DNA from: Apium graveolens
Lineage: Eukaryota > Streptophyta > Magnoliopsida > Apiales > Apiaceae
NCBI RefSeq assembly: GCF_009905375.1
Contig: NC_133653.1
Span: forward strand, 64,329,414-64,393,413
Reading direction: 5' to 3'
Length of the DNA stretch: 64,000 nt
Shown here: positions 24,001-33,111 of the stretch, piece by piece
How the letters are laid out: each line of letters begins with the position of its first letter
Numbering within the stretch: position 1 is the stretch's first letter
Notes under the pieces: model-generated
What the model was told of the DNA's origin: nothing
The model's input: the letters and a program-made list of their open reading frames with translations, nothing else
Database searches by the model: none
Position numbers and translations under genes: made by a program

Positions 24001-24411
24001 TTTCTTGGAGGCAGGTTGGTTTCTTGGTATAGCAAGAAACAAAAGTCAATTTCCACATCAACTGCAGAAGCAGAGTATATTGCTGCAGGAAGCTGCTGTG
24101 CACAGATTCTCTGGATGAAGAATCAGTTACTGGATTATGGGTTAACATATTTCAAAATCCCTATTTACTGTGATAATCAAAGTGCTATTGCTATGACAGG
24201 TAATCCAGTTCAACACTCCATGACAAAGCACATCAGCATCAGGTACCATTTCATCAGGGAACATGTGGATGAAGGTACAGTGGAATTGCATTTTGTTCCC
24301 ACAGATCAACAAGTAGCAGATATCTTCACAAAACCACTGTGTGAAGCTACCTTTTCAAAATTGGTAAATGAACTTGGAATGATTTCAGGTTCTTTCTCTA
24401 AATCTGCTTAA
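21061..24411 (+). CDS. pol: Pol polyprotein (protease, integrase, reverse transcriptase, RNase H)
   Basis: The open frame of 1116 codons supplies all enzymes for reverse transcription and integration, in Copia order. The start given is simply the first codon after the in-frame TGA (a TTG); the first ATG codes residue 19, after the protease Asp. Protease: DSG at 12-14. Integrase: HHCC zinc domain from about H142/H147 to C176/C179, then catalytic D207, D270 and E306 (D-62-D-35-E spacing). A Ser/Asp-rich linker at about 450-580 carries many copies of the dispersed motif and three GGGGGAG blocks. [21 protein letters not shown], then the catalytic YVDD at 799-802. RNase H: SDADFAG at about 961, then a STAEAEYIA block and YCDNQSAI. 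All catalytic residues I can check are present, so it may be functional. Confidence 0.94.
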   Translation: MQGNRKNILVLDSGCSGHMTGNKALLSDFVEKAGPSVSYGDGNIGKTLGYGNINLGNVIIKDVALVSGLKHNLLSISQICDRGYHVDFFAEHCEIVSKSKGKIVLKGFRRGNIYEAKLSTSSDGSAICLVSRASTEDSWNWHKKLSHLNFNKINELIKKDLVKGLPKSVFVPDGLCDSCQKAKQRKSSFKSKTESSILEPYYLLHVDLFGPVNVMSIAKKKYALVIVDEFTRYTWVYFLHTKSETASILIDHVKHLDKLIKDSVKILRSDNGTEFKNLIMEEFCKNHGIKQEFSAPGTPQQNGVVERKNRTLIEAARTMLEEAKLPTYFWAEAVQTACFTQNATLINKHGKTPYEMVKNKKPNLKYFHVFGCKCFVLKTHPEQLSKFDLKADEGIFVGYPLSTKAFRVYNLRTKVVMESINVSFDDKKITGLEDCIDHDKLRFENEDSYSDISSPDSLSPDTVNSDGLNSDVIETVVTTSKEDAPMQGEHTQDIITSQEASEHTSGSSNSDSSSSDKPSTDSTENLNTEGSNSESIVSGGASENETEDSINHGGASSSRENLPSARKWTKSHTPDLIIGNPEAGVRTRTGTSNECLYNSFLSQSEPKKVEEALQDADWVQAMQEELNEFERNKVWTLVPRPKNRSVVGTKWVFRNKTDSDGIIVRNKARLVAKGYSQQEGIDYDETFAPVARLEAIRIFMAYAAHKKFTVFQMDVKSAFLNGELEEEVYVEQPPGFVDSKHPDYVYRLDKALYGLKQAPRAWYETLAQFLLESGFNRGTIDKTLFYLNHGKDLLLIQIYVDDIIFGSPNDKLCKKFANLMQSRYQMSMMGELSYFLGLQVKQTEEGTFICQSKYTRNLLKKFGMQDCSSASTPMATATKLDKDTGNSVDITDYRGMIGSLLYLTASRPDIMFATCLCARFQADPREPHLTAVKRIFKYLKGTADLGLWYPRESDFKLIGYSDADFAGCKIDRKSTSGSCQFLGGRLVSWYSKKQKSISTSTAEAEYIAAGSCCAQILWMKNQLLDYGLTYFKIPIYCDNQSAIAMTGNPVQHSMTKHISIRYHFIREHVDEGTVELHFVPTDQQVADIFTKPLCEATFSKLVNELGMISGSFSKSA

Positions 24412-25824
24412 ACTTGTTCTATGTTATCAGACTTTATGATCAGTATTTACAGAATTAATCTCTTTGTATATTCTGTGCATTAATTGATAAATGTCTTTAA
24501 GTACTGACTGTTGTCTGATATATGTTTCTAAACTCTGATAAGTGATATGTCTGTTTCAGTAACTATTTAATCCCATGAGGATAACTGTGCTAGATACTGA
24601 CCTACTAGTCTTCAATAAACAAATGATCCCATGAAAGAAGTAATTATTTCTGTGGAAATTTTATGACACAAGCAAATTCTGATAACTGAGCTTAGTTAAG
24701 TTTACTTTGTATATCTTATTACTAAGTCACAAATTAGAATAATGCTACTCATCTGTTTAAGTTCTGATTCTAGTAAAACTGCTGAATGTACTAAGTGCTG
24801 ATAAACCTCACTTATCAAAAGAAAAAGAAAAAGAATCAAAGAATAATATCAGGTACTCCTTTGAGATCTAGAGTAAAAATGTGAATGGGACGACCCAAGT
24901 GCATTGCTGGTATTAAGTAAATATGCATTAGAAAAGCAAAATATTTTTTGGTGACTTTTCACACTCTATGATTACTGGAGAAATACTCTGATAATAGCAT
25001 AAATTCTAATAAACAGTCGTGACTCACTTACACTGAGAAGCCTCTGTAAAATAGAATTTCAAAAGATGCATAAAATTAGCACAAAAACAGTAGAGGTGGA
25101 CTCATGCATGAACTCATTTATCAGTAGGTTTCAGGATAATGACAGCTCTTTAGCAAAATTTTAATTATGACTTATTTCTAAGATGTACTGAAGTAGATCA
25201 GACTTTACTCTTTGTCTGTTATTTAGCTTAATGCACACACACATCACTCCATATGAATGATGAAATTTCTGTGGTGGTCTATGTTATTTTAGATCAACAG
25301 TCATTGTGTCACTTCTGCACAAATTCTGAGGACAAGTTCTAGTTCGACGTTCTGATGATTAAATTCTGACGTTCATAACTAAGAACTTGTATGAGTATTT
25401 ACTAAGATAGATATTCCTTGTTCGAGTTAAGACATTATGTTCTGATGACTGTTAAGTTCTGGTATAGGTCTAAGTTCTGATTTTTCAGTCTAACCCTTTA
25501 CTTGACTTATCTGTGAGTAAAATTTGGTAACAGTCTCAGATTAATTTCGAAATGTTGAAGTGGAAGATTAATAGTATATGGTTAAAACATAATGGCACTC
25601 GTCCTTGAACAGTTCACTCTTGTTACATGTGCACATTCTTTTTCCAATGACTGTTATTCTTTTTCAAAGTCTAGGGAGACGAGGTAGAATTAATTCTACC
25701 TGTCTGCATTCAATATCTTTGTGTCACTTGGCATTCTCTTGCCTATATATGCAACCACTTCACATTAGTCTTCTCATCACACTTGTATCACAAATTCAGT
25801 CTTGTTTTTCATTTACTATCACAA
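24412..25824 (+). other. Non-coding interval between pol and the small ORF
   Basis: About 1.4 kb without a supported gene. It is AT-rich and carries dispersed-motif copies: AAGTTCTGAT at 24759-24768 and 25472-25481, and variants at 24793-24802 (AAGTGCTGAT) and 25454-25463 (AAGTTCTGGT). The right end holds the TATA-like box described separately. Confidence 0.7.
25744..25750 (+). promoter_or_regulatory. TATA-like box before the small ORF
   Basis: TATATAT lies within GCCTATATATGCAACC, 75 nt upstream of the ATG at 25825, followed by a C/T/A-rich leader. This resembles a plant core promoter and suggests a subgenomic transcript, but there is no expression evidence here. Confidence 0.5.
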
Positions 25825-26070
25825 ATGGCTGAATTTGGCTGGTTCTACAATTACGGTGATGAGACTGTGCATGTCTTTTTGAATGGAATTTCAACTCCCT
25901 ACCCTATCACCAACATCCCTCACAATCTCTGGATTCAATTTCCAGAGGTTATCAAACGTGATCTGGTGGCCGTTCGAAGAGACCTTCACCTTCGTCGTAT
26001 CAGTCAGCAAGAGCGAATCATTCGACTCGCTATCTTGTTTGTCGAAGATAGGAAGAGGAGGATGACTTAA
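25825..26070 (+). CDS. Small ORF of young Copia, unknown function
   Basis: This 81-residue ORF starts at the first ATG after a TATA-like box. The N-terminal half is aromatic and polar (GWFYNYGDE, then VFLNGIS and a proline-containing PHNLWIQFP). The C-terminal half is strongly basic (RRDLHLRRIS, then DRKRRMT), as in small nucleic-acid-binding proteins. I do not recognise the family. It lies between pol and ORF3 and is not in the older minus-strand element, where the pol-ORF3 gap is only about 0.5 kb. The purposeful start and the promoter-like context argue for a real gene. The absence of a known homologue leaves it a candidate. Confidence 0.55.
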   Translation: MAEFGWFYNYGDETVHVFLNGISTPYPITNIPHNLWIQFPEVIKRDLVAVRRDLHLRRISQQERIIRLAILFVEDRKRRMT

Positions 26071-26753
26071 TCTCGTCTTCTTCCTGTTCTTCTTCATCCT
26101 CAGCTTTGTCAGGCTTCTTAGCTAGGACTAAAACTGTTGATGTTAGGATTAGAAGCTTAGGGAAAATCTTGTATTGATGTAATTTCTATTTCATATATGT
26201 ATTGACTTGATATATTAATGAAAACTGTCTTTACTTCAAGATTTTGTCTCTGAGTTATTTTATCTTGTGTTGATAAATCCTGATTGATATTCTGATGACC
26301 ATTTAAATTTTGTTTTTATTTAAGTTCTGATTCTCTGTCAGCACTTATTCATAGAAATTATCTCGGTCATTTTTAACATGATTCATTTTCAGAATATTAA
26401 TGTTGCAGTGAAAAACAATCCAATCAGTGATAACGGGTTAAAATTTGAATTGTTTCCCTTGATAAAAGGAACAGTTTTTTTTTCCTTGAAACTCGGCAAA
26501 TGGGTAAGGCATGATTACTGTTTTCTCGAGCCCAGTAACTATCCGTTATTACTGCATGTCTGACAGGTGTCCAACGGTAACATTTTTTTTGTATAAGTAC
26601 AGCAAAGAGAAGATTTCTTTAATCTTTTTAATTTCTTCATCTTCTATCTCTCTTCTTACTTTTACTCTCTTTCACTTTACTATTTCCGTTGTTTTCATAC
26701 AGATATTATCTCAAACACCTAACAGGCATACTTCAATTTCAATATTTTTTCAC
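26071..26753 (+). promoter_or_regulatory. Interval and putative promoter/leader before ORF3
   Basis: It contains AAGTTCTGAT at 26322-26331, a TATA-like GTATAAGTA at 26591-26599 (about 155 nt before the ORF3 ATG) and a pyrimidine-rich leader of about 150 nt. The older minus-strand element has the same order (TATA-like box, pyrimidine-rich leader, ATGGCACC), which supports a conserved internal promoter. The frame is open upstream to 26511, but translation of this T-rich leader is probably a by-product of composition. Confidence 0.5.
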
Positions 26754-29700
26754 ATGGCACCAAAGGATTTAATCATTGATGGAGCAAAGTTTGTTCCAAA
26801 CAACTATGCTGCAATTCTTGATCATGCTGAAGCTCCATCTGAATTGCATCTTGTGCAAGATCTTCTTGCACATAGTGAGGTTGGGTACGCCTTAACTCAG
26901 CCTGAATTCTTTTCAAGTCAACAAGTTCTGAGGTTCTGGAGGACTGGCATTTTTGATGATGGTGGTAACCGTGGAACTCCCAGTATTATTTTCCAAGTGG
27001 GTGATTCATCTTTTGTAGTCACTCCTGGTACAGTACGCAGGGCTTTACATCTTCCAGAGGATTGTACTTTCTCAGTTCCAGAGGACTCAGCCCTTCGGGA
27101 GTTAATGGCTGAATTGGGATATGAAAAGAGTCTGACGAAACTTGGACAATTGAAACGGGCTAATATCAGAAGAGAATGGAGTTTCTTCTTCGATTGCATC
27201 ACCAAGGCCTTTGGCAACAAGTGTTCAAATTTTGATGCCATCCCAATTCTAAGTCAGCACATCGGGTATGCTATTATCCATCAAACACATTTTGATTTTG
27301 CAACTGGAATAATTGGTTTTATTGGGGATAGGATGACAGAGGATCGAGATGTTGTTTATTTTGCTAGATTCTGTCAACTTATTTATACGTATTGTACTGC
27401 TGAACCCCAGTTAGTCAGCACTCAAACCCCACCTTTTAAGGTTGCAAAAAGGTACTTTAACGACCTGATAAATGCTGACACAAAGAAATCAATGGTGAGA
27501 CAATTACAGATTCCTCAGTCTGTGAAACAGATTCTGGTAAATGCTGATCCAGCTACTTACAAATCTGTTTACTCAAATGTTCAACCAACTCACCATATCC
27601 AAAATCCATCAACTTCAGTCCCTTCCTCTCATTCTACTCAACCTACCCTCAGAACTTATCTCAAATCCTATCTCTCCACTTCACAGAATGCTCAACCTTC
27701 TTCTTCAGCACCTACTGTGAAGCCTACATCCTCTAAGCCAAAGAGAACAAAGACTGTTCCTCAAACATCTCAGAAGAAGCGGAGGATTACCTTGAGAGAT
27801 GAATCAGATTCTGAGGATCAGATTCCATCTTCAGAACCTATGATAGATGAAGCTGAGAAGGTAACTTCTCAGAAGGATTCTGCAATTGGGGGTTCTAGGC
27901 TTCTCAAGAGGCTTAGACGTATGACGGTTACTGCAACTCCCAAGGAATCCACATCAACAAGGAAGTACAAGAAACAGAGGGCACAGAGGCCAGTTTCAGA
28001 TGATGAGGAGGAAGCAGCTAAGGAAGGGGATCAGGAATCTCTGATCTCGCAAGACAAGGAATTTGCTCCAGTTACTTCTTCTCCGTCAACTCAATCTCCG
28101 GAACCTGTATCTGACAAGGCTAATTCACCTTCTATATCTCTTGTTGATCCAGGCACAAGTGCTGAAATTGATATTCAGAACTTGGTTGTGCCTGAAATAC
28201 TTTTGTTAGAAGCTCCAACAACAAATAATCCTTCCACAACACCTGTTACTGATGCTGTTCAAACTCCTGAGTTATCACTATCACCTTCTCTGCATCAAGA
28301 TGATGATCAGATTTTAGGTGAGCATCAGGATATGGCTGTTGATCAGAACTTAGTATCCGATCAGCAATTCGAGGATGTTGAAGCCTCCATTGCTACTCAC
28401 ACAGTTGTCTTATCAGAAGATACTGATTCTTTAAGTTCTGATGCTGCAAATGTTGGAGATACTGGTGAAGCTGCTACAACTGTAGATGCTGATGCAGCAG
28501 GTCCTTCAGGACATACTCCTCCATTGACTCTTCCTAAGTCTGAACTGCTAAAGGAGTTTGTTATCAGGGATGCACCAGTACCTTGGAGTGAAACTCCTGC
28601 AGGTCAGGAGTGGACTAAGGAATGGAACTCAGTTTCATGTGTTCCAAATGCTTTACATCTTGCTGAGCACTTGACTAAAGCTGATGAAATGTTAAATACT
28701 GATGATTTCAAAACCCAGCTTAGAGTCACTGCATTGAGTACTAAACATCTACAAGGTCTTCATTCCAATACTCATGCAGAGCTACACAAGATTCAGGAGA
28801 ACTTTATTAAACAGGAACAAGTTTGGAAACTTGATAAAAAAAAGTTCTTCCAACCTACCATTGACAGGGTTGCTTATATTGAGAAAATTCAAGAGAAGCA
28901 ACAAGCTCAGATTGATCAAATTCTGACAAATCAAGCTTCTCAGCAATCGCAACTTACTGAAATCCAGACCTCAGTGGAACTACTTATCTCTCTTTTATTA
29001 CCTGCTGATGCCAAAAAGGGGGAGAAGGTAATTAAGTCCAAATGCAAAACCAACAAGTCACTGCAAGGAAAGGATGATGGAAAAGATGACCAAGGAAACT
29101 CTGGAATGGGTAGTGGTCATAGTCAAGGTAGAAGGTTTACATCAAGACAAGCTAGTCACAGAACAAGTTCTGATACTGGGAAAAGAATAAGTTCTGCTGC
29201 TGGTAAAAGGATAAGTTCTGATGAACTTCTAGATCTTGATGAGGAAATGTCAAGACAGTTATTTCTTCAAGAAAATCCAGGGATGGACTTGGAAAGTTTA
29301 AAGGAAGAAGAAGCCAGACTTAAATCAGAGAAAGTCACATCTAAATCTGAAGCTTCAGGTAAAAAGTTACTTCCAAAATCTAAAGGCATTGTGATCAAAG
29401 AAAGGATACATACTGAAGAAACTTTGGCTAGATCACAACCACAGATAGATCCAAGATCCAAGGGTAAAGAAAAGGTTGGTGAACCTATCAAGCCTTATGT
29501 ACCTCCTGAGGAAGAAGAAATTACTGATGGAAAAGATAATCTTGCTCTGACTTCAAGAAAAGTTCTTAAAACAACCTCTGACATGGCTCAAGTTGTTCAG
29601 AGTCAAGAAATTGTAAGTTCTGATATTCAGAAGAAGCAAGTAACCTCTGACAGTGCTCAAGTTAACTTGATATCAGAAAATAAATTTAAAACACTCCTAC

Positions 29701-30461
29701 CAGGATTCACTAAAGCAAAACAGACTCAATCTTTGAAGACTACTTCAAGTGGTTTTGAAGCAAGAGTAGTTACTGGAAAGGAAGCTAGAGATAAAACTGG
29801 ATTGGGAAGTGCTGATGAAAGAAGAGTACACAACACTACTGATGATCCAACTTCCTTGAGTGAACCAGGTATTGGAGCAACTCCTGAAAGATTGAATCAA
29901 CTAGAATCTGTACAGATGGTTTACCATACCTACTTGAAAGAATACATCATGTTGTATTTCATGACAGATGGTAGGGTTTATCATATAAGACAAAATGCCA
30001 TTCCGTTGAAGTATTTTGAAGAATTGGAGCATGTATTGTTTTTACTTCAAGTGGATGACAGAATAACAGAGACTGCTGCAAACTACTTAAAGGAACAGAT
30101 TCAGAGACAGAAAAGACTTTATTCTGTTAAGTCTGACAGCAGATATGTTCCAAAGTACAGAAATCACAATTGTGATATTGTTGATATGAAGCCTAATACT
30201 GCACAGATCAGAACATATCTTGGTATTAAGGGGCTTGAATTCAATCTAGAGTCTAATAAAGCTTATGTCATAAGACTAGATCGGGAGTTGAGAAAAGCAA
30301 AGATTAATGATCTCAGAGCTGCAATATTTCAAACTGGTGAAGATACTGCAGAGCTTAAAGATGTCAAACGGAGAATGATTGATGAACTCAGATATGCTGA
30401 GAAATGTTTGTTGAAGAATTATCTCAGAGCAACTCCTGACATCAGAGAGATCAGAAAATGA
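26754..30461 (+). CDS. ORF3: long 3' protein of Sirevirus-like Copia, function unknown
   Basis: Protein of 1235 residues. I chose the ATG at 26754 because the minus-strand homologue starts at the same MAP sequence. Residues 1 to about 220 are globular (VLRFWRTGIFD, RREWSFFFDCITKAFG, SNFDAIPILSQ, VVYFARF). A long disordered Ser/Thr/Pro/Glu region with basic patches follows (KPKRTKTVPQ, KKRRI). Then comes a coiled-coil segment rich in Gln/Glu (QEKQQAQIDQILTNQ), and a C-terminal region with another folded-looking part (DGRVYHIRQNAIPLKYFEELEHV). It occupies the env-like slot of Sireviruses, but I see no signal peptide or membrane span in the chosen ORF. Possible nuclear-localisation-like clusters make a DNA- or RNA-associated role conceivable. 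It also encodes several dispersed-motif copies as Ser-Ser-Asp. Confidence 0.8.
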   Translation: MAPKDLIIDGAKFVPNNYAAILDHAEAPSELHLVQDLLAHSEVGYALTQPEFFSSQQVLRFWRTGIFDDGGNRGTPSIIFQVGDSSFVVTPGTVRRALHLPEDCTFSVPEDSALRELMAELGYEKSLTKLGQLKRANIRREWSFFFDCITKAFGNKCSNFDAIPILSQHIGYAIIHQTHFDFATGIIGFIGDRMTEDRDVVYFARFCQLIYTYCTAEPQLVSTQTPPFKVAKRYFNDLINADTKKSMVRQLQIPQSVKQILVNADPATYKSVYSNVQPTHHIQNPSTSVPSSHSTQPTLRTYLKSYLSTSQNAQPSSSAPTVKPTSSKPKRTKTVPQTSQKKRRITLRDESDSEDQIPSSEPMIDEAEKVTSQKDSAIGGSRLLKRLRRMTVTATPKESTSTRKYKKQRAQRPVSDDEEEAAKEGDQESLISQDKEFAPVTSSPSTQSPEPVSDKANSPSISLVDPGTSAEIDIQNLVVPEILLLEAPTTNNPSTTPVTDAVQTPELSLSPSLHQDDDQILGEHQDMAVDQNLVSDQQFEDVEASIATHTVVLSEDTDSLSSDAANVGDTGEAATTVDADAAGPSGHTPPLTLPKSELLKEFVIRDAPVPWSETPAGQEWTKEWNSVSCVPNALHLAEHLTKADEMLNTDDFKTQLRVTALSTKHLQGLHSNTHAELHKIQENFIKQEQVWKLDKKKFFQPTIDRVAYIEKIQEKQQAQIDQILTNQASQQSQLTEIQTSVELLISLLLPADAKKGEKVIKSKCKTNKSLQGKDDGKDDQGNSGMGSGHSQGRRFTSRQASHRTSSDTGKRISSAAGKRISSDELLDLDEEMSRQLFLQENPGMDLESLKEEEARLKSEKVTSKSEASGKKLLPKSKGIVIKERIHTEETLARSQPQIDPRSKGKEKVGEPIKPYVPPEEEEITDGKDNLALTSRKVLKTTSDMAQVVQSQEIVSSDIQKKQVTSDSAQVNLISENKFKTLLPGFTKAKQTQSLKTTSSGFEARVVTGKEARDKTGLGSADERRVHNTTDDPTSLSEPGIGATPERLNQLESVQMVYHTYLKEYIMLYFMTDGRVYHIRQNAIPLKYFEELEHVLFLLQVDDRITETAANYLKEQIQRQKRLYSVKSDSRYVPKYRNHNCDIVDMKPNTAQIRTYLGIKGLEFNLESNKAYVIRLDRELRKAKINDLRAAIFQTGEDTAELKDVKRRMIDELRYAEKCLLKNYLRATPDIREIRK

Positions 30462-30659
30462 TGAAGCCAAGTCGAAGATCTACAACTGCTTAAATTCTGA
30501 TATTTATACAGATTGAAGTTGTTATCAGAAGTTGAATTGGTAAAAACTTTAAGGACTGTAAGTTGTAGTTATCTTGTCTATTTCTCATGCATTTGTACTT
30601 AATGTTTTTGACATCATCAAATATCTGTTAAACTTGTATATTTTGTTAATTTACAAGTT
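30462..30659 (+). other. 3' untranslated stretch before the polypurine tract
   Basis: Short AT-rich sequence with an AAATTCTGAT variant at 30492-30501. No gene seen. Confidence 0.7.
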
Positions 30660-30667
30660 GGGGGAGA
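30660..30667 (+). other. Polypurine tract of young Copia
   Basis: GGGGGAGA lies just before the TGTTAGATAT start of the 3' LTR, the expected place for plus-strand priming. Confidence 0.9.
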
Positions 30668-30668
30668 T

Positions 30669-31267
30669 TGTTAGATATATTTGATAATGTCATGGCTAAT
30701 ATGTTTTATGTTTAGATTTCAGATCTTATTTGAACAGAACAAATCAGTACTTAACTGATCAGTACTTATACTGGAAGTCAGAACTTAAGGGATATCAGTA
30801 CTTATGTTATCGGGAGACAGATATCAGAACTTAAGTGCTGAAGGACGATCAGATAAGGACAGTAGCTGATTAAAGTTAAGAAGATCAAGATAAACATAAG
30901 AAGAGATATGCATGAAGAAGGAATTCCGTGAAGAATGGAATACTTGGAATAGAAGATATCTGATTGATATATTTTAGGAAGCAGAATTATATTCTATATC
31001 AATTAGCGAATATCTTGTAACTGTGTAGTATATAAACACAGAAATAGAGTTTACACTATATGTGTTATCATTATCGAGAATATTATTTAGTATAACTCTA
31101 GCAGCTCTCGTGATATTTTGTTCATCACTGAGAGATAACAGTTCCAGATTGTAACAGAGTTTATTGTTTAAATAAAGTTTGTTTTCTGTTACATAAGTTC
31201 TTAAAGTTTGATTTGATTGTGATAAACACTGTATTCACCCCCTCTACAGTGAAAGTGTGACCTAACA
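30669..31267 (+). repeat. 3' LTR of young Copia
   Basis: 599 bp. I saw one difference from the 5' LTR (G at 30737 against T at 18156). Followed by the TTATG target duplication. Confidence 0.96.
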
Positions 31268-31272
31268 TTATG

Positions 31273-33111
31273 ACTCAGCTTAATTTATTTATTGAATATT
31301 ATTTGAATATTCATTTGAGGATCTATGACTCCGATTATTTGCTGAGATATATTCTTTATTTTATTAAAGAATAATGTTTCGATAATCAAACTTATTTTCG
31401 ATTATTCAAATAAAGATAGTACTTTTGGTATAAGTATATCTTTGATTATTTAATATTCATTTCAAGTATAAGTTTTAAAACTTCTACTTCAATTATTTTT
31501 ATAAAAATTACTCTTTATGGGAATATTATTTAAATAATAATATTCAGATATTTTCTAATATATTGGGACTGATTTACCTTGTTAAATCAGCATCACTCCA
31601 AATATTCTTAAAAATGTTTTCGAGTCTTCAAAATGATTTTTAAAGTTAGAGTGGACCCCAAAACTCATTTTTTTTATATTTAAGATCTTCCTTTCAAAGG
31701 GGATTTAAATACTCGCTCAAAACCTGGGGGATCCAGCTCTGTGGTGCATTTTACATTCGCAACGTGGTTGCTGTTATGAGAAAACAAATGAATTGATTAC
31801 TTACCCAACGTTCGGGAAGTAAGCCCATCTAATTGAGTCGGAATAACCGACAGGCCGGGGTACGGTCTATCAAAGTGTAAGTGGCTGGGTGGTAGTCCAT
31901 CAACGCGTAAGAGGCCGGGTGGCGATCCAGCACAAGGTCCTTATGAGGCCAGGGTGATGACCGGTGGAGGATTCATCCATCTACTAGTAGAAAAGGTTAC
32001 TTATTGGTATCTTTGCCTGATCAGCAAGATATCAGGTTTATGCCAAGGTTTTTTTCCTTTCCAAATTCATTGGATATTGCAACTCTATTTATAATTTTCA
32101 TAACAGAGGTTTTCAAGGAGTGTATGAAATGTATATATATATATAGGTGTATATATATATCGGGACTTAATGAAGTATCTCGTAACTTCATTATTTATAA
32201 TGATGTTCAAAGATTGAATCTATTCAAATCTTGTCTTGTAGTCTCATCTATGTGATGAACTTTTGAAACTAATTATAACTTGAATGGTGGTAGTTCAAGT
32301 AGTATTTGGAAAAGATATAAATATATTGGAGTATCTTGTAACTTCATCTTTTAAACTTATATCTAGTAAATGATTATCTTATGCATGACAAAGATTTTTA
32401 GAAAAATGTTGAGACAAGGTCAGTTATATGAGATCACCTTGCAACGATAGTTTTATACAGTTATAAACTGGAACTCTGTGTATATTATGCATGGAAGAGG
32501 ACTTCCAATATTATGAAAAGTATATATGTATATATATATACTGAATATTTTGCGACTTCATCGCATTAAGATATCCACTTGGTTCATTTCTTTTGACCAA
32601 GACTTTCATGAGTACTATAAAAAGGCTCATATATTGTTAATCATTATACATAGTATTTTGGTGGGCTTGCTGCTCACCCTTGCTTTCTTCTTTCATCACA
32701 CAACATCAGATAGACAAGATGAACAGGACCAAGCTCCCAATTCACGAGCGGATAGGAAACGTTCCGCAGTTTCCTATAGGCGTTGATGTCGCTGTAGCTG
32801 AGGTAGGAACTACCAATAGGCTAGGCTTTCAACTTTTGATGTATCAGATTATGTATATTTATGAATTGTAATAATGGCAAAGAAATGTAAATTTATTCAG
32901 AAAACCTTTTAAGGTGTATTGGCAGATAATTGTGGAATAAAATGACTTGTGATTATTTTTGGATGTTCATCTCTGAGACTATAACGTGTGGTGTGTGTTT
33001 ATTGTGGGGTCACAGTACAGAGTAGTTGATTAATTATTAAGATTGGGTGTTTTAAGGGAAATGGAACTCGTGACAACCCGGATCCCCGACCCCGGATTTG
33101 GGGGTGTTACA
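31273..33111 (+). repeat. Gypsy LTR copy B, right part
   Basis: The gypsy LTR resumes directly after the TTATG duplication with ACTCAGCTTAATT, the third 54 bp repeat, and ends GGGGTGTTAC A at 33111. Together the two parts make about 4.09 kb. The PBS follows at 33116-33127. Confidence 0.92.

Larger units (their letters stand above)
18088..31267 (+). mobile_element. Young, apparently intact Sirevirus-like Copia retrotransposon
   Basis: This 13,180 bp element has two 599 bp LTRs, a tRNA-Met-type PBS, gag, pol in PR-IN-RT-RNase H order (Copia order), a small ORF, a long 3' ORF and a polypurine tract. I saw one LTR mismatch (T at 18156, G at 30737). All four long or short coding frames are open. 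The extra ORF after pol and the large size fit the Sirevirus lineage. It sits in gypsy LTR copy B and has no counterpart in LTRs A, C or D, so it inserted after the tandem amplification. The motif AAGTTCTGAT recurs along its whole length. Confidence 0.95.

Noticed and set aside
22544..24148. Minus-strand ORFs across the young pol
   Set aside because: Shadows of the long forward pol frame with no domain content.
26511..26753. Upstream in-frame extension of ORF3 with a hydrophobic run, as a signal peptide for an envelope-like protein
   Set aside because: The hydrophobic residues come from a T-rich leader, and the homologous minus-strand ORF starts at the later MAP. Kept only as a remote possibility.
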